Assembly (NCBI RefSeq): GCF_010091945.1
Contig: NZ_WVIE01000008.1
Coordinates: 1-64,000, forward strand
DNA length: 64,000 bases
Direction of reading: 5' to 3'
Source: Myxacorys almedinensis A
GTDB lineage: Bacteria > Cyanobacteriota > Cyanobacteriia > Leptolyngbyales > Leptolyngbyaceae
In this document: positions 53,601 through 62,913 of the stretch, one piece after another
Numbering within the stretch: the first letter of the stretch is position 1
Layout: each line of letters opens with the position of its first letter
Program-made: the position numbers and the translations under genes
The notes under the pieces: model-generated
Database searches by the model: none
Told to the model about the DNA's origin: nothing
The model's input: the letters and a program-made list of their open reading frames with translations, nothing else

Positions 53601-56600
53601 CAAACTTGTTGTCACCATTAACCAAAACAATCACATCTTTTTCAATTTCGTTGGGTGCAAACGTTAGCGTTGTGGTTGCAATTCCTGTATAGTCTGCGTC
53701 ATCAGTTCTAGCAGTGCCGTTGCTCGTTGCGTATTGCACTGTTACTGGAATAGTGGTTGCTTGGGATAGTCTAATTTTGAATGTGAGTGCTGTTGTGGTT
53801 CCAGCGTTGCCTTCGTTGCCGCTAGCATCATCAATACTGATGGTGGGAAAGGGAGGTGCGTCGTCATTCACAATGATGCCTTGAACATCGGTTGCGCTGA
53901 CTGGCAAACTAGCATTGATCGGGTTGCTAAGTCTCAAAATAAAGTCTTCGTCTGGCTCAACCTCCGTATCTCCTGTGGCTAAAACGGTGATGGTTTTCTT
54001 CTGCTCTCCTGGGTTGAAGGTGAGGGTTCCAGCCGTGGAAAGGTAGTCTACATCAGCCGTTGCGGTTCCAGGAATTGTTGTGTAACTGACGGTAACAATG
54101 TCGCTACTGGGGTTCGAGAGATTGACCTCAAATACAAAGGGCGTGGTGCCACTGTTGCCTTCATTTTGAGATTGGCGACCACTCAGAGAAAAGGTCGGCT
54201 GGCTGTCATCGTTGGTCAGAATGCCATCGGCTTGGCTCACTGAAATATCTGCATTCACAACCGACTGCTCTAACAGTTTAACGATGAATTTTTCTGTCGG
54301 TTCAAATTTGGTGTCTCCGATCGTTTGAACGGTAATTTGCTGTTGCAGAAGCCCGCCCGGATTAAAGATGAGCCGCCCAGATTTGGCGATGTAGTCTCCA
54401 TCGGCAATAGTTGCACTATCGTCTTGGGTCGTATAATCGACCGTGATTACTTCTGTGCTGCCATTGGATAGGGAGACAGTGAAGACATAATCTTGAGTGC
54501 CGCTATTGCCTTCGCCCTTGGTGACGCCACTAATTCCCAGGGTTGGTCTAAGGTCGTCGTTTTTAATAGTTCCGGTTGCGATCGCGTTTAAAATCGTGGC
54601 GTTGGTTGGCGTGGTGAGCGTAACTTTGAAGTCTTCGTTGGGTTCTAATGTGGTGTCTCCATTGACAAAAACCGTGACCTGTTTCGAGGTTTCGCCCGGT
54701 GCAAAGGTGATGGATGCATTCGACACTGGAACATAGTCACTGTCACTTACCGTGGCTGAGCCATCGCTAGTTGAATAGAAAACCGTGATCGGATCGGTGC
54801 TTGCGCTGGATAGGTTTACCGTAAACGTTAGCGCCGTTTGACCCGAATTTCCTTCATCAATACTGGCATCGAGAATGCTGATCGTAGGAGGGTTATCGTC
54901 GTTTTGAATAATTCCAATGGCGGTATCGGTCTTGAGAGTGGCGCTACTACTGGCATTGCTGAGTTTAACTAAATACGATTCGTCCGGTTCACGATCTTCA
55001 TCTCCTTTAACATTAACGATAATGGTTTGTGTTGTTTCGCCAGGATTAAACGTTACCGTACCAGATGTTGCTTCAAAATCATTATCTTCAAGCGTTGCGT
55101 TTGCACCTTGGATCAGATTGCCATTTATAGCATCATAGTTGACCGTAATCACTTGATCGCTTGGGTTGGATAACACAACTTCAAACGTGTTGGGATTGAC
55201 CGTGCCAATTCCACCCTCTAAAGAATTTGTTGTTGTGTTGCTGATGGTGATTTCTGGTAGTGGATCATCGTTTTGAATGGTTGCAATAGCGTTAATACCA
55301 TTCCCATTCGCTAAGGTCGCATTGGCTGCGTTTGTGAGTTTAATCGAAAAAGTTTCGTTCGGTTCGTGCTTGCGATCGCCCAACACAGTCACCGCGATCG
55401 TTTTCTCTGTTTCACCCGCCGCAAAAGTCAGGGTTTGATTAGTCTGAGCGGTGTAGTCTTCCCCTGCGATCGCAGTTCCATCTTCGGTGGCGTAGGTAAC
55501 GGTGACCTCTCTATCTGTTGGATTGGAGAGCGAGACGAGGAAGTTGAACGGATTAGGCACGTCACCTTCGATCTTGTTGGGCGCAACAATTTGAAGAGTT
55601 GGCTGTAGGTCGTCGTTTTTGATCGTTGCAACAGCGCTGCCTTGCCCGATTGAAATAGCCCCATTCGTCGGATCGCTTAAAATGACGCTGAACTGTTCAT
55701 CGTTTTCAAAGGTGCGATCGCCTTTTACTTTCACGAAAAATGTTTGCAGTGTTGTATTAGGCGCAAAGGTTAGCGTTCCCGTGGTTGGCTCATAGTCATT
55801 GTCAGATGCTTTTGCTGTGCCATCCTCAGTTCTATAGTTCACCGTGACAACTTCACCACTTGGTTTATCTAAATTCACGGTGAAGGTGTAATCCGTCGTT
55901 GTGCCTTCTGTTCCTTCATTGAGTTCGCTAAGGGTACTGATGCTGATGATCGATCCTTGATCATCATTTTTAATGGTGCCTGTTGCACTTGTTGTGCTAA
56001 TTGAGGCATTACTACTCGCATTACTCAACGTGACGAAAAAGGTTTCGTCTTGCTCAAATTTTGTATCTCCAATACCGTTGATGGTAACGATCTTTGAGGT
56101 TTCTCCGGGGGCAAAAGTCAGCGTTTGTGATGCCGGTGTATAATCGCTATCGCTGGCTTTGGCACTGCCATCTGTTGTGGCATAAGTCACTGTTACGGGA
56201 TCGCTCGTAGGGTTAGACAGGCTGACTTCAAACTGATAATCTGTTGTGCCTGAGTCACCTTCAGTTACGGTTGGCGATGTGATATTTGCGATCGCAATAG
56301 TCGGCGGATTATCATCATCTAAAATTGTTGCGATCGCGCTCGTCTCTGTGCCCAATACTCCATTGACTGCATTGCTAAGAGTCACCCTAAATGTTTCGTT
56401 TGGCTCATTGACGTTATCACCCTTCGCATTAACCGTAACGGTTTTCACGGTTTCGCCTGGTGCAAACGTGATCTCTTGATTGACTGCATCATAATCATTC
56501 GTGTTAGAGGCTGTGATGTCCTCTGTATTGACCTGCACCGATACGGTCTGACTGCTCGCCTGATCTAGCGTGATGGTGAATGTGTAGGATGTTGTTGTTC

Positions 56601-59600
56601 CTTCTGCGCCTTCTAATTGCTCTAAGGTTGTGGGGCTAATCGTGATGTTTGGCACTGCAATCACACGAGCATTCGAGAATTCAGACGTGTTGCCATTCGC
56701 ATCTGTAACAGTGGCGGTGATGAACTGTCCGATGGCAAGGGCTTCAGGATGGGTGTAATTTACGATCGCTTGTCCGGCATTATCGGTGGTGATGGTGGTT
56801 GCGCCTAAAAAGCGTTGCCCCTCTCCAAACCCTGAGGAATCCGCTAAGTTGCTGCTAAAAAACTCGACCCGAAACGTAGAACTTGCTGCCCCGTCAAACG
56901 TGCCTGCGATCGCAGTATTGGTCTCGGAGGGTGCGGCGATCGTCAGCACTGCTGTATTTTGAAGTCCGTTTGCGCCTGTGTCGATGTCTCCTGCATCATT
57001 TGCGGTCACGCCATCGTTGCCCAAATCAATACCCAAGCCAGCGTTGAGAAAAATAGCGTTTTGTTGAATTCGGTTTCCGGTAGCACTCCCTTCGATGGTG
57101 ATTCCTGAGCCTTGATTGTTGGCAATAATGTTTGCGCTTCCGTTGGTTGTTCCACCGATTGTGTTGTTACTAGAATTGAGACTAATGCCGTTTAGAGCGT
57201 TGCCAAAATTGCTATCGCCAGCCGCATCTGTTCCGATATAGTTTCCTTGGACAACAGTGTTAGTGCCTTCTAATCGAATTCCATGTTGCGAAAATCGATT
57301 GATGATTAATCCTTTCACTGTACTGTTATCTGCTTTGATCGTTAATCCATTGGCGTTACCTGCACCTTCACCGTTGAGTTCAATGATCGGAGTTGCGATG
57401 TATCCCGCTTGCGTTGTACCGTCAATGATTACCGCGTCCAAGAGGTCTGGAAGGGCAGATGCTAGAGAAATTGTTCTAACGTCAGATCCTGGAATTTGAA
57501 AGCTAATCGTATCTTCGCCACTAAACGCATTGGCATTAAGAATGGCTTGTCTGAGCGATCCTTCACCGCTATCGTTGGTGCTTGTTACTACCGTGTCATT
57601 CGCTTCAATGATGACCGTATCTGTGTTGGCGATCGCGGAGACGGCATAGGTTGGGTCGCTTGCTAGCGTGAGCGTCACAAACTCGGCAGCTTCTGCCTGA
57701 ATGTCATCTTGCGGGGTGAGGGTTAAGGTTACAACCCCTACGGCATCTGGCATTGTGATGATCAGGTCGCTGCCGCTGATGGTGAATGATCCGGCATCAA
57801 GGGTTGGGGTGAAGTCTGCGATCGCGCCTAGGGTTGCTGCGATCGTCGCGGTGCTGGTTGGGTCAATTTTTAGCGCAATCGTGAGTGCACCCTCTGTGCG
57901 GCTGCGACGAATCTCATAGGTTGGGGCGGTTGCTGCCCCTGATTCGGCAACGCTTTTGTTGGCTGCTACCAAACTGACGACGGTGGTAAGTGTTGAGCCA
58001 AAAACATCGGGTTTGCCGTTGAGGTCAGAACTAGTGAGGTTGATGGCTTGGCTGGCAAAGGCAAGATAACTGCCGCTGCGATTGATGACCGGATTAAACG
58101 ATGCCCCGTTGCCGCCTGCGCTGATCCAAAGGGTTGAAGCGGTGCTTAAGTCTCGAACGAAGACATCTTGGCTGCCATTGGTGTCGCCGCTGACCAGATT
58201 GGTGGAGTAGCTGCTAAATCCAACAAAGCGCCCATTGCTGCTAATCACCGGGTCAGAAGAACCTGTTCCTGGTGAGCCAGATGCGCCATTGCTCGTGCCA
58301 GTTTCGCTACTTCCTTGGGAGGTAATACTAACAATCTGAGTTGTGTTGTCATTGAGATTGCGAACAAACACATCCTCAGCATTATTCAAATCGTCGCTAA
58401 CGAGATCACTAAATGTACTGCTAAACGCAACAAATTGACCATTGCCGCTCACAACGGGCTTGAATGCGCCAAAGCGGTTAATTAGTTCGCCGCCGCCTAT
58501 GCTATAAGCATTGTCTTTGCTAACGCTGACTAACGTTGTTGTGTTGTTGGTCAAGTTTCGAGCAAAGATATCTTGCCCACCATTGTTGTCTGTTCCACCG
58601 CCTAAGTTAGTGGCTAGGCTAGCAAAGGCAATAATTTGCCCATCGCTGCTGATGCTCGGTGCAAAAGAGTCGCCATTACTGGCTGTGCCTTCACTCGATT
58701 GGCTAACCACTGCGATCGCATTAGTCGAGCGGTTCCAAACAAACACGTCTTTTTTGCTGTTAATATCGTTTCCGGTTAAATCCGAAGCACTGCTGGCAAA
58801 CGCAACATACCCACCATCATCACTAATAACAGGGCTGTCAGAGTCTGCATTTCCTCCGTCATTACCATTGATATGGCTGACTAAAATCGTTGTATCTGTT
58901 GCACTATTCCAGATGAAAATATTTTGTTTATTGTTGGTGCTGCCACTTGTTAAGTTTTGCGCTACGCTAACAAACGCAACGTATAGCCCATCTGCGCTCA
59001 ATACAGGGTTGAGGGATGCACCATCTGCTGATGCTGTGCTGTTGTGGGCATGGCTGACCAACACCATTCTATTTTCTTGTCGATCATACCAAAAGATATC
59101 GCTGGCATTGTTACTATCATTGGCAACAATATCTGATGCGGTACTGCTAAAGACAATATATCGACCATTTGCACTAATTTGGGGGCTGGTAGATATGCCG
59201 TTAGCGCTGCCGGTTTCTGCTTGGTTGCGGCTGATCAGGGTGGTCTGATTGGTTTGGCGATCGCGCAAAAAGACATCTTGCGCTGCGTTAACATCATTTG
59301 CCGCGAGTTCAGGCGCGGTGCTGGTAAAGACTATATATCGCCCGTCTTCGCTTACCGACGAGCCAAAACTGGTGTCAGAATCACCGCTTCCCGTTCTAGA
59401 GTTTCCCAGCCCTCCGGTGTTGCGGCGGGTGGCAAGCACTGCATTTCCAGAGGCAACTACGACGCCGGTGATGAATACGTCTTCTACTGCATTGCCATCG
59501 TTGGCAATCAAGTCGGTAGCTGCACTGTTAAATACAACAAAGTTTCCATCTTCACTGATGACAGGCGCGATCGCAGTTGGAAAGCCGGTAATGCTGGTAC

Positions 59601-61560
59601 TTCCCGACGTATCGTTTCCTACCGTGCCCTCCGGAGTGCGGCTAATTAAGTGCGTTACGTTTGTGGTAATATCTCGAACAAACACATCAGGTTTGTTGTT
59701 GGTGTCGTTGGCGACTAAATTGGTAGCGCTGCTAATAAAGCTGACTTGCTTACCGTTATAGCTCAGGGTGGCAAAGTCAGATTCGCTGTCCCCAGTGACC
59801 CCAGAGGAACTACGGTTGACCAAGAAGGTCTTGCCTTGCTCAAGGTCTCGAACAAACACATCTTTTTTGCCGTTGGTGTCTCCCCCATCTAAATCGCTGG
59901 CGGTGCTAGTAAAGGCGACGTGAGTTCCAAGGACATTAAGCACAGGTCTAAATGAGCCATCGCCAAAAGCAGGGTTGAGCGTTGTCCCGCTTTGACCCAG
60001 GTCATTAACGCTGACCAATTGAATTATTCCTGTGGTTGGGTTGCTTGTCGAACGAGTCCAGACAAACACATCTTGGAGGTTGTTTGTATCGTTTGCGCCT
60101 GTGAGTGGGTTGTTGCTCACAAATGCGACGCGATCGCCCCCAATGCTAATCGAGAGTGACCCGCTCACATTTGCGCCTGATGTAAGGGCAAGCAATACGC
60201 TGTCATCTACTGAAGGATTACTAGGACGCTTCCATAGAAACACATCTGAACTTGAGTTTGAATCTGGATCGTTAGGAATTAGGTTGCCTGACGTGCTGGT
60301 AAAGGCGACGTACCCTCCATCGCTACTCAACACCGCAGCACTCACGCCGCCTTCTCCAACTCCAGTTTTGGCTGCATCGCGGTCTACCAAAATGACTTTG
60401 TTATCTGTTCTTGTCCATAGGTAAGCATCTCGCTGAGTGTTTCCATCGCGTGGATCAAGATTTGTGGCTTGGCTGAGGAATAAAATAGTGTCTCCATCGG
60501 CACTGATGGACTGGCTAGAGGAATTGCGATTTCCGCTCAGACCTAACGGGTTGCGGCTAACCAGTGTGGTGACATCATTTTGTCGATCCCACACAAAAAT
60601 GTTTTGTCGGTTTTCGCTATTTTGAATATCACCAGAGACCAGATCACTAGCATTACTAATAAACGTAACAAAGTCTCCGTTGCTGCTGATGACTGCATTG
60701 CTTGAGGCTCCTTTTGCACTGAATGTCTTGTTAAATTTATAACTAATGAGCTTGATCGAATTATTAGTGCGATCGAATAAGAACACATCAGATAAGCCGT
60801 TTATGTCATTGTCTACAAGATTGTTGGCGCTACTGGTAAAAACAACAAACCTGCCATCAGAACTGACACTATTTGCACCGCTAGATCCACCAACACTATC
60901 GCTAAACAGCGTTGGATCGGAAACTGAAATTAGATCAACGGATAAAACGCCACGGTAGGCATCTAGTGCCTCTGGTTGAAATGCGATCGCAGTCCCAATC
61001 TCTCCGGTATTGACTTCTAATATCCAGTTGCCGCCTTGCTCTACATCACCCGTCAGGTCACTGGATGCAGCGATATCCGCTCCGGTGAAGTAACTCAATT
61101 GCCCCAAAAAGGCTTGCCCTTGCTCTCCCTGAGCCACATCGCACCCATACAGCAAAATGTCGGCATCCTCGGTGAGGGCGGCTGACCAACTTCTAAACTG
61201 TGTGGCATAGCGGCTCATAGTTGCGCTGGTGAGCCAGCTATTGCCCAGTTGCAGCCCTCCTGCTTCTCCGTGAGAAACGATGTGCAAACTAGAAATGCCG
61301 TGACGCCCAAGCAGCGTTTGGGTAATTTGTTCGACGGCATCTTGGGCTGAACTGAGAACATGAATCTCGGTTCCTGTCTGGATGCCTGCGATCAACTGCT
61401 GATAGTTTTCAACCCCTGCATCAATGAATAACAGAGAAGCGGTGCTAGAGCGCAACGGCTGAAGCGTGAAGGGTGCGGTTTCTCTTGCAGTGCGTTCGGC
61501 ATCAGCCGTATCCAGGGCATACGGCTGACGACTCCAGACAGATGACCCGGAAAATTCCAT
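50629..61560 (-). CDS. Giant DUF4347 / propeller / beta-helix / Calx-beta / VCBS-like protein
   Basis: This single intact frame has 3643 residues and starts at ATG 61560 with TAGGAG upstream. A DUF4347 head spans about 40-205 and holds LHIVSHGEAGG (His97) and ILLYGCDVAQG (Cys140). About sixteen propeller-like repeats of the type SxDGxYVxFxS with DVFVRDxxT cover about 208-1225. A divergent Calx-beta-like unit and a right-handed beta-helix segment with GEGSLRQAILNAN follow (about 1320-1540). Twelve Calx-beta repeats of about 116 residues (about 1637-3030), each ending in a NDD-type motif, precede twelve repeats of about 50 residues with DFNxDxxxDIxWRNxxTGE (about 3040-3640). No classical signal peptide, LPxTG or RTX block is visible. 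It is probably exported and binds calcium. Adhesion or a motility-linked surface role is likely but inferred. Confidence 0.9.
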   Translation of the reverse strand: MEFSGSSVWSRQPYALDTADAERTARETAPFTLQPLRSSTASLLFIDAGVENYQQLIAGIQTGTEIHVLSSAQDAVEQITQTLLGRHGISSLHIVSHGEAGGLQLGNSWLTSATMSRYATQFRSWSAALTEDADILLYGCDVAQGEQGQAFLGQLSYFTGADIAASSDLTGDVEQGGNWILEVNTGEIGTAIAFQPEALDAYRGVLSVDLISVSDPTLFSDSVGGSSGANSVSSDGRFVVFTSSANNLVDNDINGLSDVFLFDRTNNSIKLISYKFNKTFSAKGASSNAVISSNGDFVTFISNASDLVSGDIQNSENRQNIFVWDRQNDVTTLVSRNPLGLSGNRNSSSQSISADGDTILFLSQATNLDPRDGNTQRDAYLWTRTDNKVILVDRDAAKTGVGEGGVSAAVLSSDGGYVAFTSTSGNLIPNDPDSNSSSDVFLWKRPSNPSVDDSVLLALTSGANVSGSLSISIGGDRVAFVSNNPLTGANDTNNLQDVFVWTRSTSNPTTGIIQLVSVNDLGQSGTTLNPAFGDGSFRPVLNVLGTHVAFTSTASDLDGGDTNGKKDVFVRDLEQGKTFLVNRSSSGVTGDSESDFATLSYNGKQVSFISSATNLVANDTNNKPDVFVRDITTNVTHLISRTPEGTVGNDTSGSTSITGFPTAIAPVISEDGNFVVFNSAATDLIANDGNAVEDVFITGVVVASGNAVLATRRNTGGLGNSRTGSGDSDTSFGSSVSEDGRYIVFTSTAPELAANDVNAAQDVFLRDRQTNQTTLISRNQAETGSANGISTSPQISANGRYIVFSSTASDIVANDSNNASDIFWYDRQENRMVLVSHAHNSTASADGASLNPVLSADGLYVAFVSVAQNLTSGSTNNKQNIFIWNSATDTTILVSHINGNDGGNADSDSPVISDDGGYVAFASSASDLTGNDINSKKDVFVWNRSTNAIAVVSQSSEGTASNGDSFAPSISSDGQIIAFASLATNLGGGTDNNGGQDIFARNLTNNTTTLVSVSKDNAYSIGGGELINRFGAFKPVVSGNGQFVAFSSTFSDLVSDDLNNAEDVFVRNLNDNTTQIVSITSQGSSETGTSNGASGSPGTGSSDPVISSNGRFVGFSSYSTNLVSGDTNGSQDVFVRDLSTASTLWISAGGNGASFNPVINRSGSYLAFASQAINLTSSDLNGKPDVFGSTLTTVVSLVAANKSVAESGAATAPTYEIRRSRTEGALTIALKIDPTSTATIAATLGAIADFTPTLDAGSFTISGSDLIITMPDAVGVVTLTLTPQDDIQAEAAEFVTLTLASDPTYAVSAIANTDTVIIEANDTVVTSTNDSGEGSLRQAILNANAFSGEDTISFQIPGSDVRTISLASALPDLLDAVIIDGTTQAGYIATPIIELNGEGAGNANGLTIKADNSTVKGLIINRFSQHGIRLEGTNTVVQGNYIGTDAAGDSNFGNALNGISLNSSNNTIGGTTNGSANIIANNQGSGITIEGSATGNRIQQNAIFLNAGLGIDLGNDGVTANDAGDIDTGANGLQNTAVLTIAAPSETNTAIAGTFDGAASSTFRVEFFSSNLADSSGFGEGQRFLGATTITTDNAGQAIVNYTHPEALAIGQFITATVTDANGNTSEFSNARVIAVPNITISPTTLEQLEGAEGTTTSYTFTITLDQASSQTVSVQVNTEDITASNTNDYDAVNQEITFAPGETVKTVTVNAKGDNVNEPNETFRVTLSNAVNGVLGTETSAIATILDDDNPPTIAIANITSPTVTEGDSGTTDYQFEVSLSNPTSDPVTVTYATTDGSAKASDSDYTPASQTLTFAPGETSKIVTINGIGDTKFEQDETFFVTLSNASSNASISTTSATGTIKNDDQGSIISISTLSELNEGTEGTTTDYTFTVNLDKPSGEVVTVNYRTEDGTAKASDNDYEPTTGTLTFAPNTTLQTFFVKVKGDRTFENDEQFSVILSDPTNGAISIGQGSAVATIKNDDLQPTLQIVAPNKIEGDVPNPFNFLVSLSNPTDREVTVTYATEDGTAIAGEDYTAQTNQTLTFAAGETEKTIAVTVLGDRKHEPNETFSIKLTNAANATLANGNGINAIATIQNDDPLPEITISNTTTNSLEGGIGTVNPNTFEVVLSNPSDQVITVNYDAINGNLIQGANATLEDNDFEATSGTVTFNPGETTQTIIVNVKGDEDREPDESYLVKLSNASSSATLKTDTAIGIIQNDDNPPTISILDASIDEGNSGQTALTFTVNLSSASTDPITVFYSTSDGSATVSDSDYVPVSNASITFAPGETSKQVTVFVNGDTTLEPNEDFKVTLTTPTNATILNAIATGTIKNDDLRPTLGISGVTKGEGNSGTQDYVFTVSLSNGSTEVITVDYTTQDDSATIADGDYIAKSGRLIFNPGGLLQQQITVQTIGDTKFEPTEKFIVKLLEQSVVNADISVSQADGILTNDDSQPTFSLSGRQSQNEGNSGTTPFVFEVNLSNPSSDIVTVSYTTIPGTATADVDYLSTAGTLTFNPGEQKKTITVLATGDTEVEPDEDFILRLSNPINASLPVSATDVQGIIVNDDAPPFPTISIDDASGNEGNAGTTTALTFKIRLSQATTIPVTVQYATSNGTARTDDADYTGIATTTLTFAPNEIEKDVIVLVNGDNKFEPSETFNVTLANPTNAQLSTIARQATGVIINDDAKPTLSINAIALTEGNTGLKDFVFAVDLSNPTADGVEVDYDTLDGTARLDDGDYQRSTGTLTFAPGAPLRQFITVKVVGDRIYEPTETFSVSLKNPKNADLSTVPNQGIGTILADDFRPTLSIQNAAAFEGNSATTPLLFTVELSNPSSETVTVQYDSQPGTANTSDYIRSTGVLTFAPLEQTKTIAVQIIGDTEYELDETFTVELSNPSNALLPPSGSTLSATGTIRNDDPVPQLQVSAPTSQKEGNSGIIPYVFEVSLSQASPLPITVAYTTADGQATVADNDYTPIAGTLTFAPGELKKTVAVNVLGDTRPEANETFQFKLSNPTNATIAAGSDLVDAIIENDDTAPGAQIDRDSKTDIVWRNAQTGENTIWYLNNTTYAASTNLPIMAEAGWRIRATTDLDADGDDDIVWQNVLTSAVKVWIMQGGKLAQDVTLPIVPGLSWSIVGAADFNRDRKADIIWRNTKTGENVIWLMDGSTFVNDAYFLTVPDQSWKMQQFGDFDNDGDTDILWRNDTTGENHLWQMQNTQHQASFVLPTVADLSWTIEGVGDFTGDSFLDILWRNTNTSENVIWQTSNFKFERDYWIKPVTDRGWEVERLADFNSDRNVDILWRNYLTGENVIWYMNRTNFGVGLRLPVIPDLNWNSVFVGDFNRDRAQEILFHNDQTGESMTWQLNTTLYDRAVPFVTVSDLDWVIDLTGDFDGDGEADLVWRQVRSGHMDISLMKNGAPYGSSFSTQLPDPQWVAAAAADFDGDGSLDLLWRNHRTGEIALWNMDKGNRVDSHYLMQVSDLDWKIVGVSDFNRDRKPDIVWRNHRTGQTDIWLMDGFKYNSSVSLQTVSNEWRIKGIGDFNIDNQPDLLWLNERTGETVIWVMNDTQFQFDRYLPTVSDRSWDIHAVRDFGGDGLTDLLWRNNQTGENVIWFLHGTEFGIDVYLPTYVNNNWKIEAVDDFKHTR

Positions 61561-61762
61561 GGGGCGTGCTCCTAAGAAAGAGATGGAGAGTACAGGCTTT
61601 TAGTAAGATTTGCTACCTAACTGCCGTAAATATTTTGCCCAAAGAACCTCTTTCTGCGTACATTTTCAGGTATGAATACGTAGATTCTCTTAAGGTTTTA
61701 TGTAGTTGTTTTATGAGAAAATCGAAAATCCTAAGAGAAATTACAGAAGAAAATTTCTCTAT
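61561..61762. other. Upstream region of the giant gene
   Basis: This 202-bp AT-rich stretch lies upstream of the giant gene and borders an AraC remnant. Promoter boxes for the giant gene cannot be fixed by eye. No RNA gene is seen. Confidence 0.3.
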
Positions 61763-61870
61763 GATCATTTAGGGCATTTTGCAGCGGGGTTTAAGCGGCA
61801 GTTTGACATTACCCCCAGCCAATGTTGGGCGGGTTTAGTATCGAGAATGCCTAAAGCGCCAGATCTCTAG
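61763..61870 (+). pseudogene. AraC-family regulator, C-terminal remnant
   Basis: The frame encodes DHLGHFAAGFKRQFDITPSQ, then CWAGLVSRMPKAP and a stop. GHFAAGFKRQFDITPSQ is the second recognition helix and following turn of an AraC/XylS DNA-binding domain. Everything upstream is lost. It is the third AraC trace in the window, besides the fragment at 229 and the intact gene at 62914. Confidence 0.7.
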
Positions 61871-61881
61871 GGGAGGCACAG

Positions 61882-62511
61882 ATGACAACATTGCTGATTC
61901 AAACTGAGCACATTCTGCTAACGGTCAGCTTCCCTGCGCTAGAGCAGATGACACCTGAGCAATTTTATCAATTTTGCCAAGCCAATCGGGATTTACGCAT
62001 TGAGCGAACGGCGCAGGGAGAAGTCATGATTATGCCACCTGCTTTTTCGGATACAGGTAATCGAAACGTGAAGATTAGTCAGCAAGTGGCTAACTGGGCA
62101 GCACAAGATGAAACAGGCGAAGCCTTTGACTCTAGTACCGGGTTTACCCTGCCCAATGGCGCAATGCGATCGCCCGATACCTCTTGGATTCGCCTAGAGC
62201 GATGGAATGCGCTCACCGACGAGCAAAAAGCATCATTTGCGCCAATTTGCCCTGATTTTGTGATCGAGTTGTGGTCTGCCAGTGATGCATTAAGCAGGCT
62301 ACAAGCCAAGATGCAGGGATATAGCAAGGATGGCGCTGTTTTAGAATTCTTAATCGATCTCAGAGAGATATCTGCTGAAGCAGATCGCAAAAATGTTACG
62401 GTTCACGTCTATCGTCCCGGTCGAACCCCTGAAATTTTGGAGAACCCTGAAGCGGTAAGTGGTGATCCCGAATTACCAGGGTTTAGGCTGCGAATGGCAA
62501 AGATTTGCTAA
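61882..62511 (+). CDS. Uma2-family (DUF820) putative endonuclease
   Basis: The 209-residue protein is preceded by GGGGAGG. It has LEQMTPEQFYQFCQANRDLR, IERTAQGEVMIMPPAFSDTG, SPDTSWIRLERW, CPDFVIELWSASDAL and YSKDGAVLEFLIDL. These give the acidic residues of the PD-(D/E)XK-like core. After FLIDL a longer stretch (REISAEADRKNVT) than usual precedes VHVYRPGR. The role is unknown, as for the whole family. It stands alone between an AraC remnant and a dispersed repeat. Confidence 0.87.
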   Translation: MTTLLIQTEHILLTVSFPALEQMTPEQFYQFCQANRDLRIERTAQGEVMIMPPAFSDTGNRNVKISQQVANWAAQDETGEAFDSSTGFTLPNGAMRSPDTSWIRLERWNALTDEQKASFAPICPDFVIELWSASDALSRLQAKMQGYSKDGAVLEFLIDLREISAEADRKNVTVHVYRPGRTPEILENPEAVSGDPELPGFRLRMAKIC

Positions 62512-62805
62512 GGCATAGCCGCCGCGCTCAACTCATACTTCAACTTATTTCAACTTATATAGTCCAGCCCGTTACTTAGATCCATACTCAAATTCCTACT
62601 TGAGAGCATAGAAATGTCTAACCTTTCCTAAAGGCCACTATCTGGGTTTGGTTTACCTGCGCTCTGCCTTTTGAATTTAAGATTGAGAATTAATTGCATT
62701 TACAGTATGGTTTGAACGAGTACGGAAGTCATACCAAATTGATTTTCCACTGCGACAGATCCTCGACCCCCCTGCCTACGGCATCCCCCCTGGGTCAGGA
62801 GGGAC
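62512..62805. other. Intergenic region next to the dispersed repeat
   Basis: This non-coding spacer holds no gene-like frame. Near 62760-62800 it has runs of C and G flanking GTCAGGAGGG that could be part of the dispersed repeat family or a further hairpin. Confidence 0.3.
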
Positions 62806-62881
62806 TTTCCGGCTCCTCTCCTGAATAAGGAGGATTGGGAGAGATCGCACATCTGTAGCATTTACAGATTAATTTAGTATC
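62806..62881 (-). repeat. Dispersed repeat family 2, copy B
   Basis: Its reverse complement begins GATACTAAATTAATCTGTAA and ends GGAGAGGAGCCGGAAA. It closely follows copy A at 22440-22516, including the CTGTAAATGCTACAG hairpin. The second hairpin is altered. It lies 33 bp before the AraC regulator start and may hold part of its promoter. Confidence 0.75.
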
Positions 62882-62913
62882 ACTCGTCAGATTACTGCTC
62901 TCGCCTAAACACA

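Noticed and set aside
58511-59248. A 245-codon plus-strand frame and other long plus-strand frames within 50.9-61 kb
   Set aside because: They are shadows of the repetitive giant gene; their hydrophobic bias follows from the Asp/Ser/Thr-rich sense strand.
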